Positions 8,911 to 18,204 of a DNA stretch of 64,000 bases are shown piece by piece. The first letter of the stretch is position 1. Each line of letters opens with the position of its first letter. The notes under the pieces were generated by a model. It ran no database searches and was not told the origin of the DNA. It saw only the letters and a list, made by a program, of their open reading frames with translations. The stretch comes from Undibacterium hunanense (GTDB lineage Bacteria > Pseudomonadota > Gammaproteobacteria > Burkholderiales > Burkholderiaceae_D), in assembly GCF_014284335.1 (NCBI RefSeq), contig NZ_JACOGF010000010.1:124001-188000 (forward strand), read 5' to 3'. The position numbers and the translations under genes were made by a program.

Positions 8911-11799
8911 TTATTCGTAATCGCTGACCGGCACGCAAGAGCAGAACAGGTTACGGTCACCATAGACGTTATCAGCACGGCCAACCGGCGCAAAATACTT
9001 ATTCTTGCGCAGGGAAGCTACCGGATAAGCCGCTACTTCACGGCTGTAAGCATGTGGCCACTCATTGGCGATCAACACTTCTGCCGTATGTGGTGCATGT
9101 TTCAGCGGATTGTCCTTGGCATCGAATTCACCACTGGCGACCTTGGCGATTTCTTCGCGGATGCTGATCATGGCATCGATGAAGCGGTCAAGTTCGGCTT
9201 GTGATTCGCTTTCTGTCGGTTCTATCATCAGCGTGCCGGGCACAGGGAAACTCATGGTCGGTGCGTGGAAGCCAAAGTCGATGAGACGTTTTGCAACATC
9301 TTCATTGCTGATGCCGGTGGCATCGGTCAATGGACGCAGATCCAGGATGCACTCATGCGCGACCAGGCCGTCATGACCGCTGTACAGTACAGGGTAATGC
9401 GGGGCCAGGCGTTTGGCGATGTAGTTGGCGGCCAGGATCGCGGTTTCTGTTGCTGCCTTCAAACCTTCAGAGCCCATCATGGCGATATACATCCATGAGA
9501 TAGGCAAGATGCTGGCAGAACCGAATGGTGCGGCACTAACGGCAGAGATACCATCTTCACCGCGTACATAACCTGTGGATTTCTGATTCGGCAAGAACTT
9601 CGCCAGATGTGCACCGACAGCCACCGGGCCTACGCCTGGGCCGCCACCGCCATGAGGGATACAGAAAGTCTTGTGCAGGTTCAGATGGCTGACGTCGCCA
9701 CCAAATTTGCCAGGTGCGGCTACGCCGACCAGCGCATTCATGTTGGCACCATCGACATAGACCTGACCACCGTGGCTATGCACGATGTCGCACAATTGCT
9801 GTATACCTTCTTCAAACACACCATGGGTGGATGGATAAGTCACCATCGCTGCGGCCAGGTTGGCGCTGTGTTTTTCTGCCTTGGCTTGCAGGTCAGCCAG
9901 ATCAACGTTGCCTTTATCATCGCAAGCCACCACGACCACATCCATGCCCACCATGCTGGCTGATGCTGGATTTGTGCCGTGTGCAGACGATGGAATCAGG
10001 CAGATATTGCGGTGTGCTTCACCACGGGATGCGTGGTAAGCCTGGATCACCAGCAAGCCTGCGTATTCCCCTTGGGAACCGGCATTTGGTTGCAGGGATA
10101 CGGCGTCATAGCCAGTTGCTGCGCACAGCATGGCTTCGAGCTGGTCGATCATTTCGCGGTAACCGATGGTCTGGTCATTTGGCGCGAATGGATGGATACT
10201 GGAAAATTCTGGCCAGGTTACGGGGATCATTTCGCTGGTGGCGTTCAGCTTCATCGTGCATGAACCCAGCGGTATCATGGTGCGGTCCAGCGCCAGATCC
10301 TTGTCAGCCAGGCTGCGCAGGTAACGCAGCATTTCATGTTCTGCGTGATAGCGGTTGAAAGTTGGGTGCGTCAGGTAAGTCGTGCCACGTGTCAGCGCTG
10401 CCGGGTAGGCATCATTGACACCTGCTTCAATCGCTGCAAAATCCAATGTCGCGGTGACACCGCTGGCCTTGGCAAAAATCGCCCACAAGGCTTCTATGTC
10501 AGCACGGGTAACCGTTTCATCAACAGAGACACCAACCTGCGTTGCACTGATCTGGCGCAGGTTATAGCCCGCAGCTTGGGCAGCCTGATGGCAGGCAGCA
10601 GCATTGGCGACATTGACCGTCAGCGTGTCAAAGTAAGTGGTGTTGGCGATGGTCAGGCCCAGCTGTTTCAGGCCGCCAGCCAGTACACCAGTCAAACGAT
10701 GTACGCGCAACGCGATCTGGCGCAAGCCTGCCGGGCCGTGATAGACGGCATACATGGAAGCGATGACTGCCAGCAAAACCTGGGCAGTACAGATATTCGA
10801 GGTGGCTTTTTCGCGGCGGATATGCTGTTCACGCGTTTGCAGGGCCAGGCGATATGCCTTGTTGCCTTGCGCATCGATCGTCACGCCTACCAGGCGGCCT
10901 GGCATGCTGCGTTTGAATGCATCGCGTGTACCCATGTAACCCGCGTGCGGGCCACCAAAACCCAGCGGTACGCCAAAACGCTGGCTGTTACCGACGACAA
11001 CGTCAGCACCCCATTCGCCTGGTGAGGCGATCAGTGTCAGTGCCAGCAGATCGGCAGCAGCGATGACCATCGCACCCTTGGCATGCAAGGCCGCCGCGTA
11101 TTCGCGGTAATCGCTGATGGAACCATCAACACCTGGGTATTGCAGCAAGACGCCAAAACATTCGTTCTCCAGCGCTTCAGTACCGGCGCAGGTGCGTACT
11201 TCTATACCCAGCGGTTTGGCGCGGGTTTCGATGATTTCACGTGTCTGTGGCAAGACATCGGCAGCAACATAAAACACACTGGATTTGGATTTGCCTACGC
11301 GCTGTATCAGCGTCATTGCTTCCGCCGCAGCCGTGCCTTCATCCAGCATGGATGCATTGGCAATGTCCATGCCAGTCAGGTCAGTGATGACTTGCTGGAA
11401 GTTCAGTATGGCTTCCAGGCGGCCCTGGGAAATCTCTGGCTGGTACGGTGTGTAAGCAGTGTACCAGGCCGGGTTTTCAAAGATATTGCGCAGGATGACG
11501 CCAGGGGTATGCGTGTTGTAATAACCCTGACCAATCAAAGACTTCAGTACACGGTTTTTCGACGCCAGTGCCTTCAATGTGGCCAGGGCTTCCTGTTCAG
11601 ATTTGGCTTCGGTGAATTGCGCCAGTGGCAGCACGTCGTGACGACGGATATTGGCCGGAACGATGGCATCAATCAGGGCAGTGCGATCTGCATAGCCCAG
11701 GGTTTTCAGCATGGCGGCTTGTTCTGCTTCAGAAGGGCCGATATGGCGTGCGATGAAAGCATCGTGTGCTTCCAGTTGTGTCAGTGAAGGACGGGTCAT
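8911..11799 (-). CDS. gcvP: Glycine dehydrogenase (decarboxylating), P-protein
   Basis: PLP enzyme of the glycine cleavage complex. It decarboxylates glycine and passes the aminomethyl group to the lipoyl arm of GcvH. At 962 residues it is the normal single-chain form, with two aminotransferase-like halves. The start [20 protein letters not shown] is the usual N-terminus. The glycine-rich PLP region [18 protein letters not shown] contains the Schiff-base lysine. Third gene of the gcvT-gcvH-gcvP operon; 120 bases, including a hairpin, separate it from gcvH, so it may be expressed at a different level. Very secure. Confidence 0.98.
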   Translation of the reverse strand: MTRPSLTQLEAHDAFIARHIGPSEAEQAAMLKTLGYADRTALIDAIVPANIRRHDVLPLAQFTEAKSEQEALATLKALASKNRVLKSLIGQGYYNTHTPGVILRNIFENPAWYTAYTPYQPEISQGRLEAILNFQQVITDLTGMDIANASMLDEGTAAAEAMTLIQRVGKSKSSVFYVAADVLPQTREIIETRAKPLGIEVRTCAGTEALENECFGVLLQYPGVDGSISDYREYAAALHAKGAMVIAAADLLALTLIASPGEWGADVVVGNSQRFGVPLGFGGPHAGYMGTRDAFKRSMPGRLVGVTIDAQGNKAYRLALQTREQHIRREKATSNICTAQVLLAVIASMYAVYHGPAGLRQIALRVHRLTGVLAGGLKQLGLTIANTTYFDTLTVNVANAAACHQAAQAAGYNLRQISATQVGVSVDETVTRADIEALWAIFAKASGVTATLDFAAIEAGVNDAYPAALTRGTTYLTHPTFNRYHAEHEMLRYLRSLADKDLALDRTMIPLGSCTMKLNATSEMIPVTWPEFSSIHPFAPNDQTIGYREMIDQLEAMLCAATGYDAVSLQPNAGSQGEYAGLLVIQAYHASRGEAHRNICLIPSSAHGTNPASASMVGMDVVVVACDDKGNVDLADLQAKAEKHSANLAAAMVTYPSTHGVFEEGIQQLCDIVHSHGGQVYVDGANMNALVGVAAPGKFGGDVSHLNLHKTFCIPHGGGGPGVGPVAVGAHLAKFLPNQKSTGYVRGEDGISAVSAAPFGSASILPISWMYIAMMGSEGLKAATETAILAANYIAKRLAPHYPVLYSGHDGLVAHECILDLRPLTDATGISNEDVAKRLIDFGFHAPTMSFPVPGTLMIEPTESESQAELDRFIDAMISIREEIAKVASGEFDAKDNPLKHAPHTAEVLIANEWPHAYSREVAAYPVASLRKNKYFAPVGRADNVYGDRNLFCSCVPVSDYE

Positions 11800-11880
11800 G
11801 GTATGTGGGGTACAGAAGAGTAACGTGGAATATCAGGCGGAGCTATGCAGGGCAAGCCGCATTCAGGCAAATCCAGATTA

Positions 11881-11908
11881 AAAGAGGTGATCACAAGATC
11901 ACCTCTTT
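11881..11908 (-). terminator. Intra-operon hairpin between gcvH and gcvP
   Basis: Perfect 12-bp stem (AAAGAGGTGATC at 11881-11892 with GATCACCTCTTT at 11897-11908), 4-base loop. On the minus strand only a short T stretch follows (CTCTTTTAAT-like), so it may terminate partially or stabilise the gcvT-gcvH message. Confidence 0.6.
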
Positions 11909-11919
11909 TAAACAAATAA

Positions 11920-12297
11920 TTAAGCGATGTTCTTGGCGTAAGTTTCAGCACTCAGCAAGCCATCCACATCAGCAATATTTGCTGGTTTCAGTTTGAACAG
12001 CCATGCTGCAAACGCGTCTGCATTGATGGATTCTGGTGCATCCGCCAGCGCTTCATTGATGGCGACAACTTCGCCAGTCACTGGTGCATAGATATCACCG
12101 GCAGCCTTGACAGATTCAACCACGGCGCAGTCTTTGCCAGCGTCGAGTACGGTACCGACTTTAGGCAGGTCAACAAAAACGATATCACCCAAGGCGTCCT
12201 GGGCAAATTCAGTAATGCCGACAGTGATGGTGCCGTCTGCTTCTGTGCGTACCCATTCGTGGGATGTGGTGTATTTCAGATCTGCTGGTACGTTCAT
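11920..12297 (-). CDS. gcvH: Glycine cleavage system H protein
   Basis: Lipoyl carrier of the glycine cleavage system, about 125 residues, which shuttles the aminomethyl group from GcvP to GcvT. The lipoylated lysine lies in [13 protein letters not shown], with the usual SHEWV near the N-terminus and a terminal [10 protein letters not shown] start at [15 protein letters not shown] (12297) because GGAG lies 6 bases upstream; the frame also has a TTG at 12309, but that codon overlaps the binding site. It lies 54 bases downstream of gcvT. Confidence 0.97.
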   Translation of the reverse strand: MNVPADLKYTTSHEWVRTEADGTITVGITEFAQDALGDIVFVDLPKVGTVLDAGKDCAVVESVKAAGDIYAPVTGEVVAINEALADAPESINADAFAAWLFKLKPANIADVDGLLSAETYAKNIA

Positions 12298-12351
12298 GAT
12301 GGGCTCCAAATAAGTAAATTAAATAATAATCAGTAAGACTGGCGGTTCAAA

Positions 12352-13482
12352 TCACGCAGCCAGGATTTTGCCGTTACGGACGAAAGGCAGTTTGACCACA
12401 GATGCTGCCAATTGCTTGTCACGGATAACAACCTGTACAGTATCGCCTACAGACACACCCATAGGCAACCGCGCCAGAGCAATCGCTTGCTGCATGGTCG
12501 GGCTGAAAGTACCACTGGTGATCTCGCCTTCGCCTTGCGCGCAGACGACTTTTTGATGGGCGCGCAGGATGCCGCCTTTTTCACGCAGGATCAGGCCCAG
12601 GAACTGAGCATTCTGCCCTTGCGTCTGCAAGGCTTGCTTGCCGACGAAATCACGTTCGCTGACCAGATCAATCGTCCAGGCCAGACCCGCATCCAGCGGG
12701 TTGACGGTTTCATCCATATCCTGGCCATACAGGTTCATGCCAGCTTCCAGACGCAGGGTGTCACGCGCACCCAGGCCGGCCGGTTTGACGCCTGCTGCTG
12801 CCAGGGCATTCCACAAATCTGTCACGCGATCGGCAGAAACCGCAATTTCAAAACCGTCTTCACCGGTATAGCCGGTGCGTGCCACCATCACTTCACCAAA
12901 GGAAGTATCAGCAACGATCACGGCATTGAAGGGTTTGATATCTGCACTGGCAGATTTGGTTTCTGGCAAGACTTCCCAGGCTTTGGCGCGCGCATTTGGT
13001 CCCTGCACTGCCACCAGGGCAAAAGCATTTGCGCCATCACGGCGCTGGGTAATGGTCAGGCCGCTATTGGTTTCTGTATTGCGGGCGTTCATCCAGGCGA
13101 TATCTTTTTCTGCCGTGCCGGCATTGACCACCAGGCGGAACCAGTTTTCGCTGAAGAAGTAAATGATGAGGTCATCAATGACGCCGCCTTCAGGCTTGAG
13201 CATGCAGGAATACAGGGCCTTGCCCGCTACCTGTAATTTATCGACATTGTTGGCTACTAGGCCACGCAGGAAGCTGCGTACATTTTCACCCTGCAAATCG
13301 ACGACACACATATGCGATACATCAAACATGCCGCAATCATTGCGCACAGCATGATGTTCTTCGATTTGGGAACCATAGTTGACAGGCATGTCCCAGCCGC
13401 CAAAATCAACCATTTTTGCACCAGCCGCACGATGGGCTGCATTGAGGGGAGTTGCCTTGAGTGATGTCGCTGTTTGCGTCAT
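12352..13482 (-). CDS. gcvT: Glycine cleavage system aminomethyltransferase, T protein
   Basis: Folate-dependent enzyme that releases ammonia from the aminomethyl-lipoyl GcvH and forms 5,10-methylene-tetrahydrofolate. 376 residues, normal length. Landmarks are [20 protein letters not shown] near the N-terminus, FDVSHM, the folate-pocket [11 protein letters not shown] and [19 protein letters not shown]. First gene of the operon; its leader carries the tandem glycine riboswitch at 13560-13790. Confidence 0.98.
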   Translation of the reverse strand: MTQTATSLKATPLNAAHRAAGAKMVDFGGWDMPVNYGSQIEEHHAVRNDCGMFDVSHMCVVDLQGENVRSFLRGLVANNVDKLQVAGKALYSCMLKPEGGVIDDLIIYFFSENWFRLVVNAGTAEKDIAWMNARNTETNSGLTITQRRDGANAFALVAVQGPNARAKAWEVLPETKSASADIKPFNAVIVADTSFGEVMVARTGYTGEDGFEIAVSADRVTDLWNALAAAGVKPAGLGARDTLRLEAGMNLYGQDMDETVNPLDAGLAWTIDLVSERDFVGKQALQTQGQNAQFLGLILREKGGILRAHQKVVCAQGEGEITSGTFSPTMQQAIALARLPMGVSVGDTVQVVIRDKQLAASVVKLPFVRNGKILAA

Positions 13483-13559
13483 GAATGCCTCATTACCAGA
13501 TTGAAGGGACGAACAAACGCATGCCGACGAATAAACGTCGCATGCGTTGAAATCGCATA

Positions 13560-13790
13560 CCCCTCTGTCCTGGTACCTGAGAGATTACGGGAGCATTGTA
13601 TGTTTGCTTTCCCGCGCGCACCTTCGGTGGGTAGCCCGGCGAATATTTATAAAAATAAACATATCTGCCGCTACCGCTCTCCAGAGTTGGGGCAACTTTT
13701 AACTACCCCGTCGATCGGTCCTTTTGCCTGAGAGTTTTTTGGGTATTAGCCCCTTCGGCGGCGACTTTCGTCACGCTCTCCCGATCAAGT
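13560..13790 (-). promoter_or_regulatory. Tandem glycine riboswitch upstream of gcvT
   Basis: Two glycine aptamers in series on the minus strand. Aptamer I (about 13712-13790) reads GGGAGAGCGTGACG, then GCCGAAGGGGC and CTCTCAGGCAAAAGGACCGA. Aptamer II (about 13560-13684) reads GGAGAGCGGTAG, then ACCGAAGG and TCTCTCAGGTACCAGGACAG. These CTCAGG...GGAC cores and the closing GGAGAG strands are diagnostic of the gcvT-element RNA. The short linker between the two aptamers is the usual cooperative arrangement. The class typically turns on gcv genes when glycine is abundant. About 75 bases separate aptamer II from the gcvT start. Confidence 0.95.
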
Positions 13791-13796
13791 AGCGCG

Positions 13797-13802
13797 ATTA
13801 TA
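13797..13802 (-). promoter_or_regulatory. Probable -10 element of the gcvTHP promoter
   Basis: TATAAT on the minus strand. It would place the transcript start at about 13790, exactly where glycine aptamer I begins. The -35 box is weak. Confidence 0.55.
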
Positions 13803-14234
13803 TAAGGCTTGCCAGGGATTGGATAGTTGGGTGTGGAAATATTTACAGAAAAGCTGTGGGAATAGTTAAAAAATCACAAAAAAGGCACTTCAAGGCAGTT
13901 TCACCAACTTCTGAGGCAATAGAACCACTCGCCAAGATTTGCTCTGCTTCCAAAGTAAAAAATCAAGGGACAGGGTCAAACCTTACCAGACCACTATCCA
14001 TCTCAGTACTCACTTCTGTATTAATTTGTAATTATTGTATTAAGTAGAAACAATTGCCATAAAACAATGTATGAGTTGCTACTCTTCGCTACGGTTTTAT
14101 TTCCATTGTATAAATATCTGCCCCTGAGAATTCATCGTTGCCTGTCGTTTCCTGCTGCAAATGACTACCTCGAATGAATAACTCGAACGACTAATTTTTA
14201 ACGACTAAGCAATCAAGAAGTGACCGGAGAAAAA
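13803..14234. other. Intergenic region between gcvT promoter and pectate lyase gene
   Basis: About 430 AT-rich bases between divergent transcription units. I see no credible gene: a 63-codon plus frame at 13856-14047 has no binding site. No clear operator for the pectate lyase promoter was found. Confidence 0.4.
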
Positions 14235-15605
14235 ATGAATAGCAATAAGTTGAAATTGATCGCCTTTGCCGCCATCACAACATGTGGCATGGGTTCTGCA
14301 TATGCAGCAGACTGGCCGTCCGGCTTTTCCAAATGCGCCGACGAAGGTGGCATCTGCAAAGTAGGCGATAAGGCACTGCAAGTGTCATTTGGATTGAAAG
14401 ACAAATGGGTAGTGAAATCCCTGTCTGGCAATGTCAGTTGCACCGCCACTACCTTTGGCGCCACCACCACGTCGGATATCAAAGAGAAATGTGCAGTCGG
14501 CTCAGCCGCCACACCAGATACCGGCGGCAGCAGTGGCGGCAATGGCGGCAGCACGGGTAATGGATCAGGCACCACACCGGTCCCAGCCGGACACAGCGGC
14601 GGCTTTGCCGGACTGGTCACTGGTGGCGGCACCGTGCCAGCAGTCACTGTCACCACAGCGGCACAGATGCAGGCGGCGATTGATGCCTACAATGGCACTG
14701 GTGGACTGGTTATCCGTTACACCGGCACGGTCGACTTCCGCACCATTCCTGATGCCTGCACACAATGGAAAAAAGCCAAAGGCGCGATTGTTGAAATCAA
14801 GAACAAAGGCAATGTCACCATTGAAGGCAGCAATGGTTCCGCTGCCAATTTTGGTATTGCAGTCAAAGGTGGCGCGACCAACATCATCATCCGCAACATG
14901 ACCATAGGCCTGTTACCCGGCTCGATCGATGCCATCGGCATAGAAGGCCAGAGCGGCAAGTTCCCTGGCTACGTATGGGTCGATCACAATACCCTGTTCA
15001 GCTCACTGGCAGAATGTCCGGGTGCAGGCGATCTGGAATTTGATGGCCTGGTGGACAACAAGGCAGGTGCGCATCATCTCACCTACTCTTACAACTACAT
15101 CCATGATCACCACAAAGTCGGCCTGATCGGTTCCAACGACAGCGATGCGAGTGACCGTTACATCACCTTCCATCACAATTACTATAAAAATATAGGTTCC
15201 CGTGTGCCTCTGCAACGCGGCGGCTATACCCATATCTACAACAATCTGTATAGCGACATCCAGACATCGGGTATCAATGTACGCATGCTGGGTTATTCCC
15301 TGATCGAAAGTAACTATTTCGAGAATTCACAAAACCCCGTGACTTCCCGCGACAGTGATGTTATCGGCTACTGGGAATTGCGCAACAATAACGTCAAGAC
15401 CCCTGCTGACTTCAATACCTACGGCATCAAATGGGTAGCCAGCGATTCCAAGCCGAATCGCGACGCTACAGACTGGATAACGACATCGCACCTGCCGATT
15501 GGTATCGCTTACAGCTACACACCAGATGAGCCGACATGCCTGAAACAAAAACTGCCTGCAGTCGCAGGTGCGGGCACGTCACTGGCTAAACTGAGTTGCA
15601 AGTAA
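14235..15605 (+). CDS. Secreted pectate lyase, polysaccharide lyase family 1
   Basis: 456 residues. Signal peptide ending SAYA-AD (about residue 25). A small cysteine-bearing module follows (about 26-90; W-P-SGFSKCADEGGICKVGD ... VSCTATTFG ... EKCAVG), then a Gly/Ser linker, then a right-handed beta-helix lyase. Helix landmarks are NIIIRNMTIG, VWVDHNTLFSS, GLVDNKAGAHHLTYSYNY, ITFHHNYYKNIGSRVPLQRG and HIYNNLYSD; HHNYY...R.P.QR matches the PL1 catalytic and calcium-site region with the active-site Arg. It cleaves polygalacturonate by beta-elimination outside the cytoplasm. Start at the ATG at 14235 because CGGAGA lies 4 bases upstream; the frame also opens at a GTG at 14220. The N-terminal C-x-EGG-x-C module occurs ahead of other secreted enzymes and may aid substrate binding (inference). 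Transcribed alone. Confidence 0.92.
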   Translation: MNSNKLKLIAFAAITTCGMGSAYAADWPSGFSKCADEGGICKVGDKALQVSFGLKDKWVVKSLSGNVSCTATTFGATTTSDIKEKCAVGSAATPDTGGSSGGNGGSTGNGSGTTPVPAGHSGGFAGLVTGGGTVPAVTVTTAAQMQAAIDAYNGTGGLVIRYTGTVDFRTIPDACTQWKKAKGAIVEIKNKGNVTIEGSNGSAANFGIAVKGGATNIIIRNMTIGLLPGSIDAIGIEGQSGKFPGYVWVDHNTLFSSLAECPGAGDLEFDGLVDNKAGAHHLTYSYNYIHDHHKVGLIGSNDSDASDRYITFHHNYYKNIGSRVPLQRGGYTHIYNNLYSDIQTSGINVRMLGYSLIESNYFENSQNPVTSRDSDVIGYWELRNNNVKTPADFNTYGIKWVASDSKPNRDATDWITTSHLPIGIAYSYTPDEPTCLKQKLPAVAGAGTSLAKLSCK

Positions 15606-15671
15606 TGTAGTAAGAAAGCAATAGCGCAAGAAAGTAATACAGCAAGAAAGCATACTGTCCTTGCAATCTGA

Positions 15672-15701
15672 AGCTGAGTGGTCATTCCAGGCCACTCAGC
15701 T
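15672..15701. terminator. Hairpin between convergent pectate lyase and acylase genes
   Basis: Stem AGCTGAGTGG (15672-15681) pairs with CCACTCAGCT (15692-15701). There is no T run on either side, so it is at best a weak terminator for the two convergent genes. Confidence 0.4.
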
Positions 15702-15736
15702 CCCACAACAAATTCATGTCTTTAAACGACATACCT

Positions 15737-18133
15737 CTACTTCCCTCGCAACACAAGCACACTCCTGGCATGTGCGCTTACATCTTTCGCATCCAGATAC
15801 TGCTGCACATAATTGCCTGCTACGAAGCTGGCTGCCTGGTCATTGTAATGCGCATCAAACCAGACACCGCTCTGGCCGACAGGATTAATGCCGAGCGCCT
15901 TGCCGGCATTGGCAAAGTCAATCAGGCGGCGGGTTGAAGGGCCGTACGTCACTTCCCATGGTGCGGGGCCGATAGGGCCGGACAGGTTGTTTGGCACTTC
16001 CCTCCCGCCGGGTGCAGCGAAGGGGCCGACGTTAAACAGTTTATCCAGCGGCTTTTGTTGCGACAGCGGATGCTTGTGGGTCAGTGTATGTGCCCTGCCC
16101 CAGGTCCATTGCTTGCTGTCAGCGCCCAGGGTGTTTTGCAGGTGGGCGATACTGTCACGCCAGGCCAGGCGGATGATATCGTCGCGGCTTTCCACCGCTG
16201 GCGTTTTGCGGTTATCCCACCAGGGAGAATGCTCATCCGCCAGCAGACGTGGCAAGGCCATATCCAGCGCACGGGTACGCAACAGATTCTTGAACTGCAC
16301 TTCGCCCAGCTCATCTGCCATGGCAGCAAAACTTATTTGATACAAAAGCTGGCTGAAGATCACGGGTGCCACGCTGTTGATCTGGTAACTGCCATCCCAT
16401 TTTTCCAGTTGATCCAGCAAGCGACGGCCTTCGGCATCAGTGACCTGCCGGCGCAATACCGGCAGCAGTGTGCGCAATAGCTGTGGCCCATATTCGGTGC
16501 GGGTATCGAGTTGCAGGGTCTGGCTGTTCTTGGCATCCCATTTGATGCCGGGTTTGGCCAGCAGATATTCCAGCCTGCGCGCCCGCTCTGGCAGATTGTA
16601 ATAACCAGGTATGGAAAAATTAACCGAAGGCAAAGGCTGCTGATTGGCTGACACGATAAAGCCGCGCTCTGGATTCATCTCATGCGGGTTGTCAGCAAAG
16701 TCGTAATAGCCTGGCTTATCAGCCTCGGCACTACTGCCATCCAGAATAAAAGCCGGATTCACCTCTGCCGGGCGCCTGACCAGTTTGGCCGCAGCCCACC
16801 AGGCAATATCGCCACTGGTATTAGCCCACAATACATTCAAGCCGGGCGCATGGATTTTGCTGGCAGCCTGGCTGGCCATGGGCTGTGTGTTGGCACGGTT
16901 AAGTTCATAAAAAGCGTCCAGCACTGGGTTTTCTGTTTCCAGAAATGCCCACCACATCGCCACCGGATTATTGCGGAAGTTATCGCGAAATGCGTCGGTG
17001 ATGATAGGGCCGTGTGGCGAAGACCGCAGTTGCAGGCGGACCGGATCACTGCCCTTGACCTTGATGATTTCTTCGCGGTTTTGCATGTCCACCCACTGCC
17101 CTTTGATCCAGACCTGGTTGGCGTTTTTCGGGTTCACTTTTTCTGCAATCAAATCCAGGTCGTCATTCTGGAACATGGTCAGGGTCCAGCCAAACTGGCT
17201 GTTATGGCCAAGCAGGGCAAACGGGTTCAACACCTGGTGGTGACCGTACAGCTCAAAACCCGGCATTTTCAGATGGGCTTCATACCAGACTGCGGGAACC
17301 GAATAGGCAATATGCGGGTCGCCAGCCAGCAAAGGTTTTCCACTGACAGTTTTGCTGCCTGCCACCACCCAGGCATTACTGCCTTCCAGTTGCGGCAAAC
17401 CGAACTCCTCCAGCGCCTGCTGACTGGTGGTGGCGATGCGCTGCAAGCTGGCCCAGTCCGACTGGCTTAATTGCGGGCCAGATTTGATGACACCCTGGGG
17501 ATACCATGACAGATCAAATATGCGCAGGTAATCAGGCCCCAGTTGATCACGCACCTGCGTCAACACAGGCTCAGTACGAAACGCTGCGGCAAAGCTGTAG
17601 GCCATGTAACCGGAAACGGCGATGGTGTCTTCTGCAGTAAACGGGCGTTTGGGGATACCCAATAAATCAAATTCCAGCGGCGCGGCATGGCTGGACTGAA
17701 ATTGGTTGATGCCATCCAGATAGGCATTCAGGGCTTTTACCGGAGCGGAATTCTGATCCAGCTTTGCCGCATAGTCTGCCGCATGCTTGCGTATGCCCAG
17801 GGTGCGGAACAAACGGTCGGTATCGACCAGCTTGGGCCCGAGGATTTCTGCCAGTTCGCCGCGTGCCAGGCGACGCGCCATTTCCATCTGGAACAGACGG
17901 TCTTGCGCATGCACATAACCCAGGGCACGATACAGGTCAGCTTCATTTTTTGCTTCGATATGCGGCACACCACGTTCATCATATTGCACGGTGACTTCGG
18001 CACTGAGGCCGCTCAGTTCACCAACACCTGAGCGCTGCACCCGCTTGCCATAGACGTACACCGAAACAGCGATCAGCGCGATGATGATCAGGCCAACCAG
18101 TAACAGCAAACTCCATTTCAACAGACGTTTCAT
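15737..18133 (-). CDS. Penicillin acylase family Ntn hydrolase
   Basis: 798-residue exported N-terminal-nucleophile amidase. A membrane or signal segment (about residues 8-28) is followed by the alpha chain (VTVQYDERGVPHIEAKNEAD, ALGYVHAQDRLFQMEMARR). A predicted autocleavage site Gly251-Ser252 (LEGSNAWVVAGSKT) makes Ser252 the nucleophile of the beta chain. Beta-chain landmarks include LAGDPHIAYSVPAVWYEAHL and GHNSQFGWTLTMFQND. The family includes penicillin G acylases and acyl-homoserine-lactone acylases; overall length and these strings fit the general penicillin-amidase group, and substrate cannot be read from sequence. I choose the ATG at 18133 (MKRLLKW), with GAGAG 6 bases upstream, over the ATG at 18139. 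It lies 71 bases downstream of the DUF2799 lipoprotein gene and is probably co-transcribed. Confidence 0.9.
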   Translation of the reverse strand: MKRLLKWSLLLLVGLIIIALIAVSVYVYGKRVQRSGVGELSGLSAEVTVQYDERGVPHIEAKNEADLYRALGYVHAQDRLFQMEMARRLARGELAEILGPKLVDTDRLFRTLGIRKHAADYAAKLDQNSAPVKALNAYLDGINQFQSSHAAPLEFDLLGIPKRPFTAEDTIAVSGYMAYSFAAAFRTEPVLTQVRDQLGPDYLRIFDLSWYPQGVIKSGPQLSQSDWASLQRIATTSQQALEEFGLPQLEGSNAWVVAGSKTVSGKPLLAGDPHIAYSVPAVWYEAHLKMPGFELYGHHQVLNPFALLGHNSQFGWTLTMFQNDDLDLIAEKVNPKNANQVWIKGQWVDMQNREEIIKVKGSDPVRLQLRSSPHGPIITDAFRDNFRNNPVAMWWAFLETENPVLDAFYELNRANTQPMASQAASKIHAPGLNVLWANTSGDIAWWAAAKLVRRPAEVNPAFILDGSSAEADKPGYYDFADNPHEMNPERGFIVSANQQPLPSVNFSIPGYYNLPERARRLEYLLAKPGIKWDAKNSQTLQLDTRTEYGPQLLRTLLPVLRRQVTDAEGRRLLDQLEKWDGSYQINSVAPVIFSQLLYQISFAAMADELGEVQFKNLLRTRALDMALPRLLADEHSPWWDNRKTPAVESRDDIIRLAWRDSIAHLQNTLGADSKQWTWGRAHTLTHKHPLSQQKPLDKLFNVGPFAAPGGREVPNNLSGPIGPAPWEVTYGPSTRRLIDFANAGKALGINPVGQSGVWFDAHYNDQAASFVAGNYVQQYLDAKDVSAHARSVLVLRGK

Positions 18134-18204
18134 CAGCATCTCTCATTCCGGGTATGTTTGCTGATTTTACACTTATCTGCCCGGACTCTGCCGTGATCGA
18201 CTTT

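Noticed and set aside
13856..14047. Small plus frame and a GGGACAGGGTCAAACC string resembling an IS remnant
   Set aside because: The match is too short, with no terminal repeats or transposase fragment nearby.
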